Source: Phytophthora quininea
Taxonomy: Eukaryota; Oomycota; Peronosporomycetes; Peronosporales; Peronosporaceae
DNA: 64,000 bases
Reading direction: 5' to 3'
Assembly (NCBI GenBank): GCA_011947345.1
Contig: JAAVTG010000186.1
Span: 49,731 to 113,730, forward strand
Shown here: positions 20,920 through 31,247 of the stretch, one piece after another
Numbering within the stretch: the first letter of the stretch is position 1
How the letters are laid out: the number at the start of each line of letters is the position of its first letter
The notes under the pieces: model-generated
Databases searched by the model: none
The model's input: the letters and a program-made list of their open reading frames with translations, nothing else
What the model was told of the DNA's origin: nothing
Program-made: the position numbers and the translations under genes

Positions 20920-22934
20920 TCATTGCGGGTATGTTGGACTGAGTGGTGCCTCAGTTCTTAATGACACCTGGCGAACCAGCGCTGACAGTGGCGATGAGCC
21001 GTACGTTGGCGACTGTCTCCACTGAATCGCACTGACCTCCGACCTGTTCAAACAAAGCACGCACATTGGTTACTCGAGACAATCAAAAACCAAAAGCAAA
21101 ATGGCAGGACGTACATATCTCCCGGTTCGGCATCCACAACTTCTTCACTACCGCTCTTCTCCACCGGCGGAATCATACCCAGCTGCATGTGATTCATCAC
21201 CACCACATAGAAAAAGATGTTCACCACCATGATGCCGCCCAGCGTGAAGAACATGTACTCGATGTGGCCGTCGTTCAAGTCGACGGGGATGTACTTGCCG
21301 AACAGCAGCACGATGACGGAGAGCAGCGTGCTGCCCATGGAGTTGGCAAAGAAACCGAGAGCGATCGACATGCTGCGCATGGTCGGAGGCACCTCCGAGT
21401 AGTTGATGTCGTACGACGGGATCACAATCAGCACGCCAGCTAAAGCCACCAGCAAATACTGCGGGATGGCAGTCCACCACGGGATCTCGTTCATCACCTG
21501 CCCGCCGTCGTCGTTGATCATGAACTGCGTCTCGCCGCTGGCGTCGACGTACGTGAGTGGGGAGGTGGTCTTCCGAACCATCTCGTAGACGCCTGTCCAC
21601 AGCATGGCGACCACCGCCACCCAGTAGCCGGCGAGCACTTTGCCGTAGTTACTCGGAGGCTTGCCCGCGTACTTTTCGTAGAGCGGATAGACCACTTTCT
21701 CGGTGAGAGGCACAAACAGCAGCACCGACAAGGGGTTGAACATCTGCACGGTGGGGCCGGGGATTTGGCTCCCGAGCGGGTCGCTGCCGAGGCGCGTGTC
21801 GGTCTGCTGCACGATGGACTGGTTGTTGCCGCGCTGGTTCTGGCACACCCACCAGACCACGCTGAATGCGTTGAAAGGAAGGATGCGGATCACTCGCTTG
21901 ACGCCGTTCACATGGTCCGAGTCGAAGCTGCCGCCCAACGTTTCCTTCGCACTCTCCATGAACGTGGCGTCGCGACCGAAGTACACCCAGAGCACTGTCG
22001 CGACGACGATCATGACCCCGCACGTGTACGAAATGTCGTGGCCGACGTCGCTCTGATCCGCCAACACCGACGCCAATACATTCAACACGAAGGACACGAC
22101 GTACAACCCCGTTCCGAGCAGAATCATCTTGGCGCTGAAGCTCTTCTTCGACTGAGCTGCCAGAATCCCTACCACCAGACCGATCGACTGCTTTGTCGGA
22201 GGCACGTTCATGTATCGCTCCCGAGAGAGCCACAGCAGCAGCACGAACAGCACCAGCATGATCAAACCGACGAGATAGACGCTGACGTAGCCGTAGTCGG
22301 CGGGGATGGCGGTACCCAGACCATGAATGGAGATGGTCGGGAACACTGCGTAGCCGAGGAAGGAGCCGACGTTAGAGACCCAGTACTGGATGCTGAAGAA
22401 GAGCGCCTTCTCGGACGGAGGAGCGGCGGGCGAAAACTGGTCGCCGCCGAACGAGATCACGAGCGAGCGCAGACAGACCTGCGAGACGGCGACCCCGAAG
22501 AACAGACCGACGTTGAACAGCAGCGTGCTCGCCGCCAAGTACCGGTTCATGACGGCGGGGAGCGCCGCCACCACGAGGAAGAGCAGGCCGACGCAGTCCA
22601 GTGAGGCGGCGGACAGCAGCGTCTTGAACTTGCCGAGCCGCTCGTCCGACAGGTAGCCGGCCACGACGCACGCGAACTGGCTGAACGAGTCGAACGTGAG
22701 CTTCATGGCGGTGGAGCCTTTGTTGGACCAGCCGAGCCGTGTGAAGAAGTCCTTGAGCGACTGCGCCACGGCGAAGCTCGCGACTTCCTCGCAGGCCGTG
22801 AGCACCAGCAGGAACGCGCAGACGTGTTTCAGCACGTTGCGGCGGTGGTTGGCTGGTCGAGCGTCCCAGAGTTGGGTGTCGACGGCGGCGACTTGCGGCT
22901 TGAGTAGCGGCTCTACGTCGAGGTGCTTGGTCAT
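20920..22934 (-). CDS. POT/PTR family proton-coupled transporter (left copy)
   Basis: Twelve or more hydrophobic segments and the POT family landmarks are present: the cytoplasmic YLSDERLGKFKT loop, LVISFGGDQF (residues 158-167) and the FFSIQYWVSNVGSFLG signature (179-194). Members import di- and tripeptides, nitrate or similar small solutes with protons across the plasma membrane; the substrate here is unknown. I read one intron of 71 bp at 21044-21114 (GTACGT..ACAG) near the 3' end, giving complement(join(20920..21043,21115..22934)), 647 residues. Without splicing, translation would stop at 21048 after a short nonsense tail. It is divergent from the dioxygenase gene across a 714-bp spacer. 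The copy in the right arm has one base fewer and is frameshifted. Confidence 0.9.
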
Positions 22935-23648
22935 GCTGCTGCGGCGTCAAGACGACTTTGTGGGAATGGCAGCGCCGTCGAGGTGCCTCGCGATCCACAT
23001 GAACTGCAAGCGAAAGATACTCCATCCCGTCGAAGTGTCAGATGTGCTCCCCGCGTCGATTGGCGGAACGCGGCGGCGATTTGCACCGGAGACCGAGGCG
23101 AGGCCGCAGCCCAAGGAGCCCCTGGAGAGGACCCCGGCCAGCGCAGTGCCGACGGACTGCCTTGCACGCGACTGCCTCGGGCGGATACTCGCGCGTGAAA
23201 TATTTTCCCTCGCCCGCCGGAACGCACGCGTCGGTGTCCGCGACGACAATTCGCTAGCTGTGCCCAAGTCACAGTGACGGGCGGGGCCGCGTCAGGCCAC
23301 CGGCACGGCTCGGACACGTTGAACCGGCCGAGCGGTCCCCGCAATTGGCTTGCAAGTCGATCCAATGGATCGGCACGGCGCCTCGATATCAGTGCTCGGG
23401 CGGATAATGCGCGTGTTGCCGCAAAGACATGGAGGGGCAGTGCAGCTTTGTCGGCGGGGATATTGAGGTCACGTACGTAGCATGTCGGGGCTGTCCGACT
23501 CCGAGCGCCTGTATGCGCGAAAGAATGCAGCAGCAGCAGCAGACCGCTGCAAGCGCCCGTACGTGGTCTGTGCAGCCGGGATGAAGACGCTAAGTCGCCG
23601 CGAACGTCACTCTGCGATTTCCTCACCACCGCCGACACCGACACCGAC
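22935..23648. promoter_or_regulatory. Divergent promoter between transporter and dioxygenase (left)
   Basis: A 714-bp GC-rich spacer separates the two start codons. Long open frames cross it in both directions, but they follow GC-rich codon bias and show no domains. Shared regulation of the pair is an inference from the layout and from their duplication as a unit. Confidence 0.4.
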
Positions 23649-24873
23649 ATGGCCCCGCAACACTCGACCGCCGCCGCCGCCCCGGCCAAGACGGTGCCCG
23701 TCGCCGTCAAGAACGCGCTGCTGCAGGAAATCACGCACAGCAAATTCGAGCACCTGGAGCTGCTGAGCGTGTACCCCAAGACCACGTTCGACCCGATCCC
23801 CGTGCTCGACGTCGGACCGGACCGCGCGCTCAAGGCCGACCCGACGCTCAAGAACCTGCTCGCGGACGCGGAGGTGACCCACTTGGCCCCAAAGATTGGC
23901 ACCGAGCTGTCGGGCATCCAGCTGCACCAGCTCACAGACGCCCAACGGGACGAGCTGGCGCTGCTGGTGGCGCGGCGCGGCGTGGTCTTCTTCCGCGACC
24001 AGCAGATCTCGATCGACCAGCAGCTGGAGCTGGGCCGCTACTACGGCCCGCTGCACGTGCATCAGAACCTGGGCCACCCGGAGGGCCGCACCGAGGTGCT
24101 GGTGGTGGAGAACTCGGTGGAGAAGAGCGCCGGGTTCCTCCAAAAGCAGATCTACGACCCGTTCAACGCCTGGCATAGCGACGTGTCCAACGAGCGCCAG
24201 CCGCCGTCGTACACGAGCTTCAAGGTGCTGACGACGCCCGAGGTGGGCGGCGACACGCTCTGGGCCTCGGCGTACGAGGCGTACGACCGACTCACGCCGC
24301 CGTTCAAGGAGTTCATTGCCGGACTCACGGCGATCCACACGGGCAAGGTGCGTTGGCTGTAGATGTGTGGAGCTGTCCTGCTTGTCAGGAGTTGCTAACT
24401 GACTGATGGTGCTGTGCTTCGTCTCAACAGCCTCAAGCCGAAGGAGCTGCCGCGAGCGGCCAGACGATTCGTCGTCCGCCGGTCGAGTTCGCCCACCCGG
24501 TGGTGCGCACCCACCCGGTCACCGGCCGCAGAGCGCTGTTCGTGAACCCCGCCTTCACCAAGCGCATCGTGGAGCTGTCCGTCGCCGAGTCTGGTGCGTG
24601 GGTTTGGTCCCGTGTTTAATGCTCACGATCGGTTGTCTAACTTGGTCGTTGACGTTGGCAGACGCTGTGCTGAGGTTCCTGTACCGCCATATCACGGAAG
24701 GCCACGAGTTCCAAGTGCGCTTCCGCTGGACAAAGAACGCCGTCGCGATTTGGGACAACCGCGCCACGTTCCACTACGCCACGTTCGACTACCTGCCGGG
24801 CAACAGGCACGCGGTGCGCGTGACGCCGCACGGTGGGATCCCGTACTTCGACCCGGACGCCGAGGCGAAGTAA
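23649..24873 (+). CDS. TauD-family Fe(II)/2-oxoglutarate dioxygenase (left copy)
   Basis: Three exons, join(23649..24347,24431..24593,24662..24873), give 357 residues; introns are 83 and 68 bp with GT..AG ends and both keep frame. The iron-binding HxD is His176-Ser-Asp178 in AWHSDVS. The distal His is His325 in [12 protein letters not shown]. An Arg at 336-340 (GNRHAVRV) fits the 2-oxoglutarate carboxylate site. The block [13 protein letters not shown] (about 109-121) and [10 protein letters not shown] are typical of taurine/alkylsulfonate dioxygenases. The likely reaction is oxygen-dependent hydroxylation of a small sulfonate or related compound; the substrate is not determined. Divergent pairing with a solute transporter suggests uptake plus catabolism. 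Confidence 0.92.
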
Positions 24874-25193
24874 GAGAAGATGTTACGAAATGCGAGGAGT
24901 TTTCTGGCAGGCTGGATGCAAGAATTGATCAGCTTTCTTTCAGCTAAATCTCTGCCGCTTTGGCACCAAGCAAATGCAAACGAGATGACTGGCGTGCTGG
25001 ATTTCTTCGCCCGTAAACCGAGCAGGACCGCCTGCATAGTGTTGCTGACAACTCCTTAGAAAGCATGACAAGAGCACTGCCCTAGCAGATCGTGATATGG
25101 CTTCTATTACTGCATGATCACGGGACGCCGAAAACCAGCCGCCGTTAATCGCCGCTGTTTTCTTCAGTCTTGATTAATCGCCGCAGCCCAGAG

Positions 25194-26451
25194 ATGTCCG
25201 ACGCCGCGTTCCTGGCCGAGGTGGAAGACTTCCTGACGTCCTGCGACCTGCCGCTCTGCCCACCTGCCCAATTGCTGCGCAATGAAGACGGCAACAGTAA
25301 CATGACCTCCGGCTCTCCAACCATTCCAACCCCTCTAACCTCACCCACCAAGCCTGCTCTGAACGTGAAAACTCTCGCTCCAAGCCCAAGAAGCAGACTC
25401 TGGATACTGCTACCAAGCGAGAGCTTGAGAAGGCCAAGGACCGTAAGAGACGCAGGGCCTATCGAGAACGGCAGCGTTTAGAGCGAGATGTTTTGAAGCT
25501 GCAGGTGGAGGAGTTATCCTCGACATTGACGGAGCTACAGGAGACTAAACTTGAATCGGGACAGACGTCGCCGTCAGTGTGGCAAGCCATTGCCTCGAGA
25601 CAGTTGCAGGCTCGCTTGGATGCGGAGACCGAGCAGCAGAATTTAGTCGCTGCAGTCGACGCACGTGCCGCGATGATTCAAGAGTTCACGAGTTTCGTGC
25701 AGGATCGATTGTCGTTCAAAAGTGAAGTGGTTGAGGAGGAGTTGGAAGACACAGGTCCCAAACCCAAGAGAATGCGGCTTGAGTCTTCAGACGAAGGTTT
25801 TTTAAGATCCTTCTACAAGAGTTAGACGCGGTCTACAGACAGACCGACGAGATTTTGAAGGCGAGTGGCTTGGACACTACGGAGGTTGATTGGGACGGTT
25901 CCGGTCAGAAGTGGAGAGAAGACAGCGACACTGGGTATTACCAATACCTGGACAAGTTGGTGCTGACCCACGGCTTCCAACAGACTTGTGATTCTCTCTG
26001 GAAGGTTGCTCACATGCCTCACCGCCAGGAAAGTCGGCAAGCATTCGACAAAGTCGAGGACCCGGAAAGCACGACGGCGTACAAGTTTCGTGTAACCACG
26101 CGACTGAAATCCGGTCGAGCTGTGTCAATTCTGCAGCGCTCTGCTACTCGTCGCTACAGACAGGATGGCTGTGAGGTGTTTGTATGGCGAGCATTTACAG
26201 AAGGGGAGGGATTGTTCACGGGCATGCATGCGGATGAGACTGGCTGGGTGGTGGCGATCCCGTTGACGAATATGTCTACGGAACGAACGCTGATGCGGAT
26301 CTGCATTCACCACACGCCAATGCACTTCAGCAATGTGGAGACGCGTGAACCCGACATAAAGCAGTTCACTGGAGTCCTTCTTGATGAAGCGAACAAGGAT
26401 GGCACCGAGACGACGAGCGGACTGAAGAAAATGCTTCTTGAGGCTTCGTAG
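25194..26451 (+). pseudogene. bZIP transcription factor gene 1 (two frameshifts)
   Basis: The start MSDAAFLAEVEDFLTSCDLP matches the N terminus of the intact paralogue at 28445. The frame shifts between about 25330 and 25390, before a basic region (AKDRKRRRAYRERQRLERD) and leucine zipper (LKLQVEELSSTLTELQ). It shifts again at a run of T at about 25798-25803, one base short. The C-terminal domain of about 200 residues then follows (26451 stop), with the family blocks GFQQTCDSLWKVAHMPHRQ, GEGLFTGMHADETGW and HHTPMHF. It is the inverted partner of the bZIP gene at 27192-28445. If the T-run loss is a consensus error only one lesion remains. Confidence 0.85.
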
Positions 26452-26603
26452 ATATTATCTAGCTGGCCTATAAAATCGAAGTGGATGAATACATTTGAAA
26501 TCAATTTGTGTGGTATTCAATGCCCGACAGCGACCACGGACGCATTGCAGCAGATCGCATTCCGAATTTCATACTACATTACAGTTTTTTTCTTTTTTTT
26601 TTC

Positions 26604-27086
26604 GGACAACGAAATGGCGCCGCCTTCCTAGCTGAAGTAGAGAATTTCCTGGCGCCCTTCGATCTCCTTTGCTCTTACCCACGCCGACCACGATCAAAAC
26701 AGCGGCCGACCAACTTCGAATTCGGTTCCGACCCCAAGATGAAGAAGAAGGTGCGGGGCAGGGTTTACTCCATTGCCAAGTGAGAACTTGGGAAAGCCAA
26801 GGGCCGTAAAAGACGCGAGTATCGAGAGCGGTGACGTGTTGAACGGGAGCCTTTGAAGCAGCAGGTGGAGGATCTGTCGTTGAAAGTAAAGGCACTAAAG
26901 AAGTCCATGGTGGTGCTTTCGAAATGGAGGGAAATTGCAAGGAGGCAATTGCAGGCTCGAGCTCGTGCGGAGATGGAGCATCGGCGTCTTGTTGCTGCAG
27001 TTGACACCCGAGCAGCGATGATCCAACATTTCAAGAGTTTTGTGCAGCGTCGCCTATTGGAGGTACGAGTTGCAAGTGCAAAATGA
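26604..27086 (+). pseudogene. bZIP gene fragment 2 at the palindrome centre
   Basis: The N-terminal block AFLAEVENFLAPFDLL (about 26610), a shortened basic region (RKRREYRER) with stops, and the coiled region VEREPLKQQVEDLSLKVKALKK to VAAVDTRAAMIQHFKSFVQRRL are recognisable. The whole C-terminal domain is missing. It lies between bZIP genes 1 and 3, tandem to gene 1, and ends in AT-rich DNA. It is a third, truncated paralogue. Confidence 0.8.
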
Positions 27087-27191
27087 TGAAGCTAGAAGAG
27101 CTCTCCGCAGGCCGTCGCTGTGGACTTAGTGATAAAATGATGTTGGCACTAAAAAAGAATTCTTGATTTTGATATCTTATAGCATTTTTGT

Positions 27192-28445
27192 CTACCCGTC
27201 AAGTCCCAATTGTTTCAATCCGCTCGTAATTTCAACACCATCTTTGCTGACTGCATCCAGAATGACACCCGTGAATTGTTTCACATCTGCCTCACGTATA
27301 GCCGCATGACTGAAGTGCATCGGTGTGTGGTGAATACAAGTCCGCACGAGAGTTCTCTCCGTCGACGTTTCCATCAACGGAGTCGCCACCACCCACCCAG
27401 TTTCATCTGTATGCATACCCGTGAACAATCCTTCTCCTTCCGTAAATGATCTCCACACCGTCACCTCTCGGTCATTTCGTTTGTAGCGACGCGTAGCGGC
27501 ACGCTGTAAAATGGACACGGCTCGACCCGACTTCAACTGAGTTGTTACGCGGAACTTGTACGCTGCAGTGTTTTCTGGATCTTCGACCTTATCGAAAGCT
27601 CGTCGACCTTCCTGGCGGTGGGGCATGTGAGCCATTTTCCAGAGGGTGCCACAAGTCTGCTGCAGGCCGAGGGGAATCACGTATTTGTCCCGAAAGACAA
27701 AATCACCCGATCTGCCGCCTTCTCTCCATTGCGGCTTGGAACCATCCCAATCTTCTTCAGTCGAGCCCAAGCCACACGCTTGCATAACATCATCTGCTTG
27801 ATCGCGAAACGCGTCCAGCTCCTGGAGAAAAACATCGAAGAAATCTTCATCTGAAGGCTCCAGCCGCATTCGCTTGGTCTTGGAACCTGTATCTCCCAAA
27901 TCACCCTCCGCCAGCTTCATTTCGCTGGATAGATGGCCTTTCACAAAACGTGTAAATTCCTGAATCATCAACGCTCGAGCGTCCACCGCAGCAACCAAAT
28001 ACCGCTGCTCCGTCTCCGCACTCACTCGGGCCTGCAATTGCCTCGTGCCAATGGCTTTCCACACTGACGCGCGTCCGGGGTCATCCTGTAGCTCCGTCAA
28101 CTTCGAAGATAATTCCTCCACCTGCAGCGTCAGAGTCTCCCGCTCAACACGCCGTCGTTCTCGGTAGGCGCTGCGTCTCTTACGATCCTTTGCCTTCTCG
28201 CGTTCTCTCTTGGCAACCGCATCTAGCTTTGGTTCGGTCTTTTTCTTGGATTTGGACGGCGGTGGTGCTGCAGCAGTGTCCTGCAATTGCGACGACTTGG
28301 CGGTGTTGGTAGGCGCGTCGACAGTGGCGTGAAAGTTTTTGTTGTCTTCGTCTTCGTCGTCGTGCAACGTTTGAAGGAGAGGCAGGTCGCAGGATGTCAA
28401 GAAATCCTCCACCTCAGCCAGGAACGTGGCGTCGGACGTTGCCAT
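27192..28445 (-). CDS. bZIP transcription factor 3, intact
   Basis: A 417-residue protein from the Met at 28445 (an extra Met at 28454 adds three residues). An N-terminal ATFLAEVEDFLTSCDLP motif is followed by a Lys/Arg-rich linker. The basic region at about 81-100 (AKDRKRRSAYRERRRVERE) and a leucine zipper (LTLQVEELSSKLTEL) come next. Residues about 200-417 form a conserved domain of unknown function that recurs in all full-length paralogues here (LQQTCGTLWKMAHMPHRQ, SFTEGEGLFTGM, HHTPMHF). Aligned to the bZIP consensus N-x2-[AS]-A-x2-[SC]-R, the invariant Asn is Lys and the Ser/Cys is Glu, so DNA specificity may differ from known bZIPs. It would act in the nucleus. A transposable element with terminal repeats sits 36 bp upstream of the start. 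Confidence 0.9.
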   Translation of the reverse strand: MATSDATFLAEVEDFLTSCDLPLLQTLHDDEDEDNKNFHATVDAPTNTAKSSQLQDTAAAPPPSKSKKKTEPKLDAVAKREREKAKDRKRRSAYRERRRVERETLTLQVEELSSKLTELQDDPGRASVWKAIGTRQLQARVSAETEQRYLVAAVDARALMIQEFTRFVKGHLSSEMKLAEGDLGDTGSKTKRMRLEPSDEDFFDVFLQELDAFRDQADDVMQACGLGSTEEDWDGSKPQWREGGRSGDFVFRDKYVIPLGLQQTCGTLWKMAHMPHRQEGRRAFDKVEDPENTAAYKFRVTTQLKSGRAVSILQRAATRRYKRNDREVTVWRSFTEGEGLFTGMHTDETGWVVATPLMETSTERTLVRTCIHHTPMHFSHAAIREADVKQFTGVILDAVSKDGVEITSGLKQLGLDG

Positions 28446-28514
28446 CTTCGACAATTATCTGCAGTGCGCAAGCAGAAGGAGGAGGAATTTCCATAACCAA
28501 GTGGAATTCCACTT

Positions 28515-29390
28515 GCTTGTTCCAAAGCGTGTGTAGAGACTGAGCCCACTCTCTTTGTGCGTATATGTTTGCAACTAGTTGGTCGGTCATAAGACTTGGA
28601 CAGAAAGTGGCGAGAAAACCATAGCATTTGGCAAGAAAATCATGACTTATTGACAGAAAAATCTACTACCATCACGACAATCGGAGATGAAATCATGGAA
28701 AATGGAAATGTGTATTTTGATTAAAGGAGCAACATATCCACTTGCTGGTTCGTCGCCTCCACTTCTACTTCTTGCTCCCTTTCGTGTTACATCGTTTATG
28801 CTTCTCTTTGGGTCCTGGTTTTTCTCCTCGTGAGCCTTTTTCCTCGGCGAAGTCGGAACGACAGACATGCGGCAGGACGTATCGACTGTAAGCGTAGAAT
28901 CAATCGGAAAGGGTACAAACTTCAGCGTGTATGTGTGTAGTGCGTCCACGGTAGACGAACGTTGACACAGTGTTTGGGAAGCTGGCACTTCCGAATGTTG
29001 TACTTGCCGAGTGTATTGCTTAGATGAAAGCAAAAAGGAAAGTGTCTAAACTACCCCGGCAACTCGCCACTGCGAGCAGCACACCATGGAGCCCATGGTG
29101 TGTCTTCGAGTTTAACTGCAACTGCAAGTTGGTACCAGCTGATAAGGACTGCAACCGCATTCCTTCATCGAAGTGTAACGAGGGCAAGGCTTTCAACCTG
29201 AACCCCGCGCTACAATGTGTCTCGAAAGTGTTGGAGCGAAAGTCGGTCGGCATCGTAAAGGTTAGCAATTGGAGTTCCATCTTGAATTGCAGCCGCCGCA
29301 GCGTGTACGCATGAAAAGAATGGCACAACAACTAGTTTTCTGTGTAGTAGTAACGTGTCAACGTCCAGCTATAATTAGTGAACCTCACCA
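28515..29390. other. Interior of the TIR element without a recognised gene
   Basis: Open frames at 28647-29033 (minus) and 29024-29314 (plus) overlap end to end but show no motif I recognise. I call no gene here. Confidence 0.4.
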
Positions 29391-29690
29391 CTACATGCTG
29401 ACGAAAGTTCTGAGCCCAAGTTGAGCTGCAGCAGCCTGCGCTTCCACCGTTTTCCACTGTTCAAGCGACAGCTTGAGCTTCTTGCGCGAGCGATAGTTCT
29501 TGCTCGCGAGACGAGCTCTCGCCCTGCGATCGGCTTCACGAGAAGTTTCGACCTCGGCACCACACGGGAACACGCGCTGAAGGTGCTTCCGTAGTCCTGC
29601 AGGCGTTTTCAAAACACGTTGACACCGGAAGCACTTTCTCGGGCGGCCACGCTTCCTGGGGACGCGCATCTTCGACTTGACCTTCACCAT
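29391..29690 (-). CDS. Small AT-hook and C2HC zinc-finger protein in the TIR element
   Basis: From the Met at 29690 the product has 99 residues. It opens with a very basic stretch containing an AT-hook core (RKRGRPRK). It continues with a single finger CFRCQRVLKTPAGLRKHLQRVFPC, that is Cys-x2-Cys and His-x5-Cys, and ends in a basic Arg/Lys helix (ASKNYRSRKKLKLSLEQW). Both parts suggest DNA binding. A longer frame to 29801 exists but this start precedes the basic region directly. The location inside a terminal-repeat element suggests an element-encoded protein, possibly binding its ends; this is inference. Confidence 0.5.
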   Translation of the reverse strand: MVKVKSKMRVPRKRGRPRKCFRCQRVLKTPAGLRKHLQRVFPCGAEVETSREADRRARARLASKNYRSRKKLKLSLEQWKTVEAQAAAAQLGLRTFVSM

Positions 29691-29965
29691 TGAGCTTGGA
29701 GATTCGACACTGAAGAAGGAAAAAGTAAGAAAATACCCGTCCCAGCCCACCCACTTATGGACATCATCGCGCGTTTTCTTAGCTACAACGACCAGATCCA
29801 CTTGCTTATGAAAATCGTCACTGCTGGAGGTAAGAGTAAGTGGAATTCCACTTGGTTATGGAAATTCCTCCAGAAGGAGTGGCGGCGATGTGAGGTGAAT
29901 GATGCTCGGGCGTCCCGTGATCACGGATTACCTGTCTTGTCGCAGTCTCTTCTTAGAAATGTTTG

Positions 29966-31247
29966 CTAAGATCGAGACAGCAGCTGTATTTTGACGGTGG
30001 TGAAGTCTTCTCTCCGTGTGTCTTGCTTCACCTCGGCATCCGGGTCGAAGTACGGGATCTCGCCGTGCGGCGTCACGCGCACCGCGTGCCTGTTGCCCGG
30101 CAGGTAGTCGAACGTGGCGTAGTGGAACGTGGCGCGGTTGTCCCAAATCGCGACGGCGTTCTTTGTCCAGCGGAAGCGCACTTGGAACTCGTGGCCTTCC
30201 GTGATATGGCGGTACAGGAACCTCAGCACAGCGTCTGCCAACGTCAACGACCAAGTTAGACAACCGATCGTGAGCATTAAACACGGAACCAAACCCACGC
30301 ACCAGACTCGGCGACGGACAGCTCCACGATGCGCTTGGTGAAGGCGGGGTTCACGAACAGCGCTCTGCGGCCGGTGACCGGGTGGGTGCGCACCACCGGG
30401 TGGGCGAACTCGACCGGCGGACGACGAATCGTCTGGCCGCTCGCGGCAGCTCCTTCGGCTTGAGGCTGTTGAGACGAAGCACAGCACCATCAGTCAGTTA
30501 GCAACTCCTGACAAGCAGGACAGCTCCACACATCTACAGCCAACGCACCTTGCCCGTGTGGATCGCCGTGAGTCCGGCAATGAACTCCTTGAACGGCGGC
30601 GTGAGTCGGTCGTACGCCTCGTACGCCGAGGCCCAGAGCGTGTCGCCGCCCACCTCGGGCGTCGTCAGCACCTTGAAGCTCGTGTACGACGGCGGCTGGC
30701 GCTCGTTGGACACGTCGCTATGCCAGGCGTTGAACGGGTCGTAGATCTGCTTTTGGAGGAACCCGGCGCTCTTCTCCACCGAGTTCTCCACCACCAGCAC
30801 CTCGGTGCGGCCCTCCGGGTGGCCCAGGTTCTGATGCACGTGCAGCGGGCCGTAGTAGCGGCCCAGCTCCAGCTGCTGGTCGATCGAGATCTGCTGGTCG
30901 CGGAAGAAGACCACGCCGCGCCGCGCCACCAGCAGCGCCAGCTCGTCCCGTTGGGCGTCTGTGAGCTGGTGCAGCTGGATGCCCGACAGCTCGGTGCCAA
31001 TCTTTGGGGCCAAGTGGGTCACCTCCGCGTCCGCGAGCAGGTTCTTGAGCGTCGGGTCGGCCTTGAGCGCGCGGTCCGGTCCGACGTCGAGCACGGGGAT
31101 CGGGTCGAACGTGGTCTTGGGGTACACGCTCAGCAGCTCCAGGTGCTCGAATTTGCTGTGCGTGATTTCCTGCAGCAGCGCGTTCTTGACGGCGACGGGC
31201 ACCGTCTTGGCCGGGGCGGCGGCGGCGGTCGAGTGTTGCGGGGCCAT
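29966..31247 (-). CDS. TauD-family dioxygenase (right copy, stop lost)
   Basis: Inverted copy of the gene at 23649-24873: complement(join(29966..30234,30303..30465,30549..31247)). HxD, distal His, Arg and both introns are kept. Around the 3' end, five transitions separate it from the left copy. One changes Gly to Glu in PHGGIPYF and one turns the TAA stop into CAA, so translation would continue 19 residues into unrelated sequence (total 376). Function is as for the left copy. The changed Gly lies close to the active-site Arg, so activity may be affected. It is divergent from the right transporter copy. Confidence 0.85.

Larger units (their letters stand above)
18040..24876. repeat. Left arm of the large palindrome (pairs with 30020-36852)
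   Basis: About 6.83 kb match the reverse complement of 30020-36852 with only scattered differences, mostly single-base indels in homopolymers. It contains the LINE1 segment, a degraded RXLR gene, the POT transporter and the TauD-family dioxygenase. The outer boundary (ATATCTTGGC, 18040) lies inside LINE1 coding sequence. The inner boundary lies at the dioxygenase stop codon. Confidence 0.95.
28481..29871. mobile_element. DNA element with 34-bp terminal inverted repeats and 7-bp target duplication
   Basis: 28481-28514 and 29838-29871 are perfect 34-bp inverted repeats. Each contains the 16-bp palindrome AAGTGGAATTCCACTT at its inner end. Directly outside, AGAAGGA occurs at 28474-28480 and again at 29872-29878, the signature of a 7-bp target site duplication. 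The 1391-bp interior has one frame with a zinc finger and AT-hook (29391-29690) and no recognisable transposase. It sits only in the right half of the palindrome. Confidence 0.8.

Noticed and set aside
21765..22604. Long plus-strand frame of 279 residues opposite the transporter (and its mirror at 32293-33132)
   Set aside because: Arg/His/Gln/Glu-rich composition is the antisense shadow of a GC-rich coding sequence with strong third-position bias; the other strand has full POT family motifs.
22931..23935. 334-residue minus-strand frame across the divergent spacer (mirror at 30961-31950)
   Set aside because: Runs across promoter and coding sequence of another gene, Ser/Arg-rich, no domain, and the two mirror copies differ in reading at an indel. 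Treated as chance openness in GC-rich DNA.
23607..24338. 243-residue minus-strand frame opposite the dioxygenase (mirror at 30558-31289)
   Set aside because: Low-complexity Arg/Val/Leu shadow of GC-rich exon 1; the plus strand carries HxD and TauD-family motifs.
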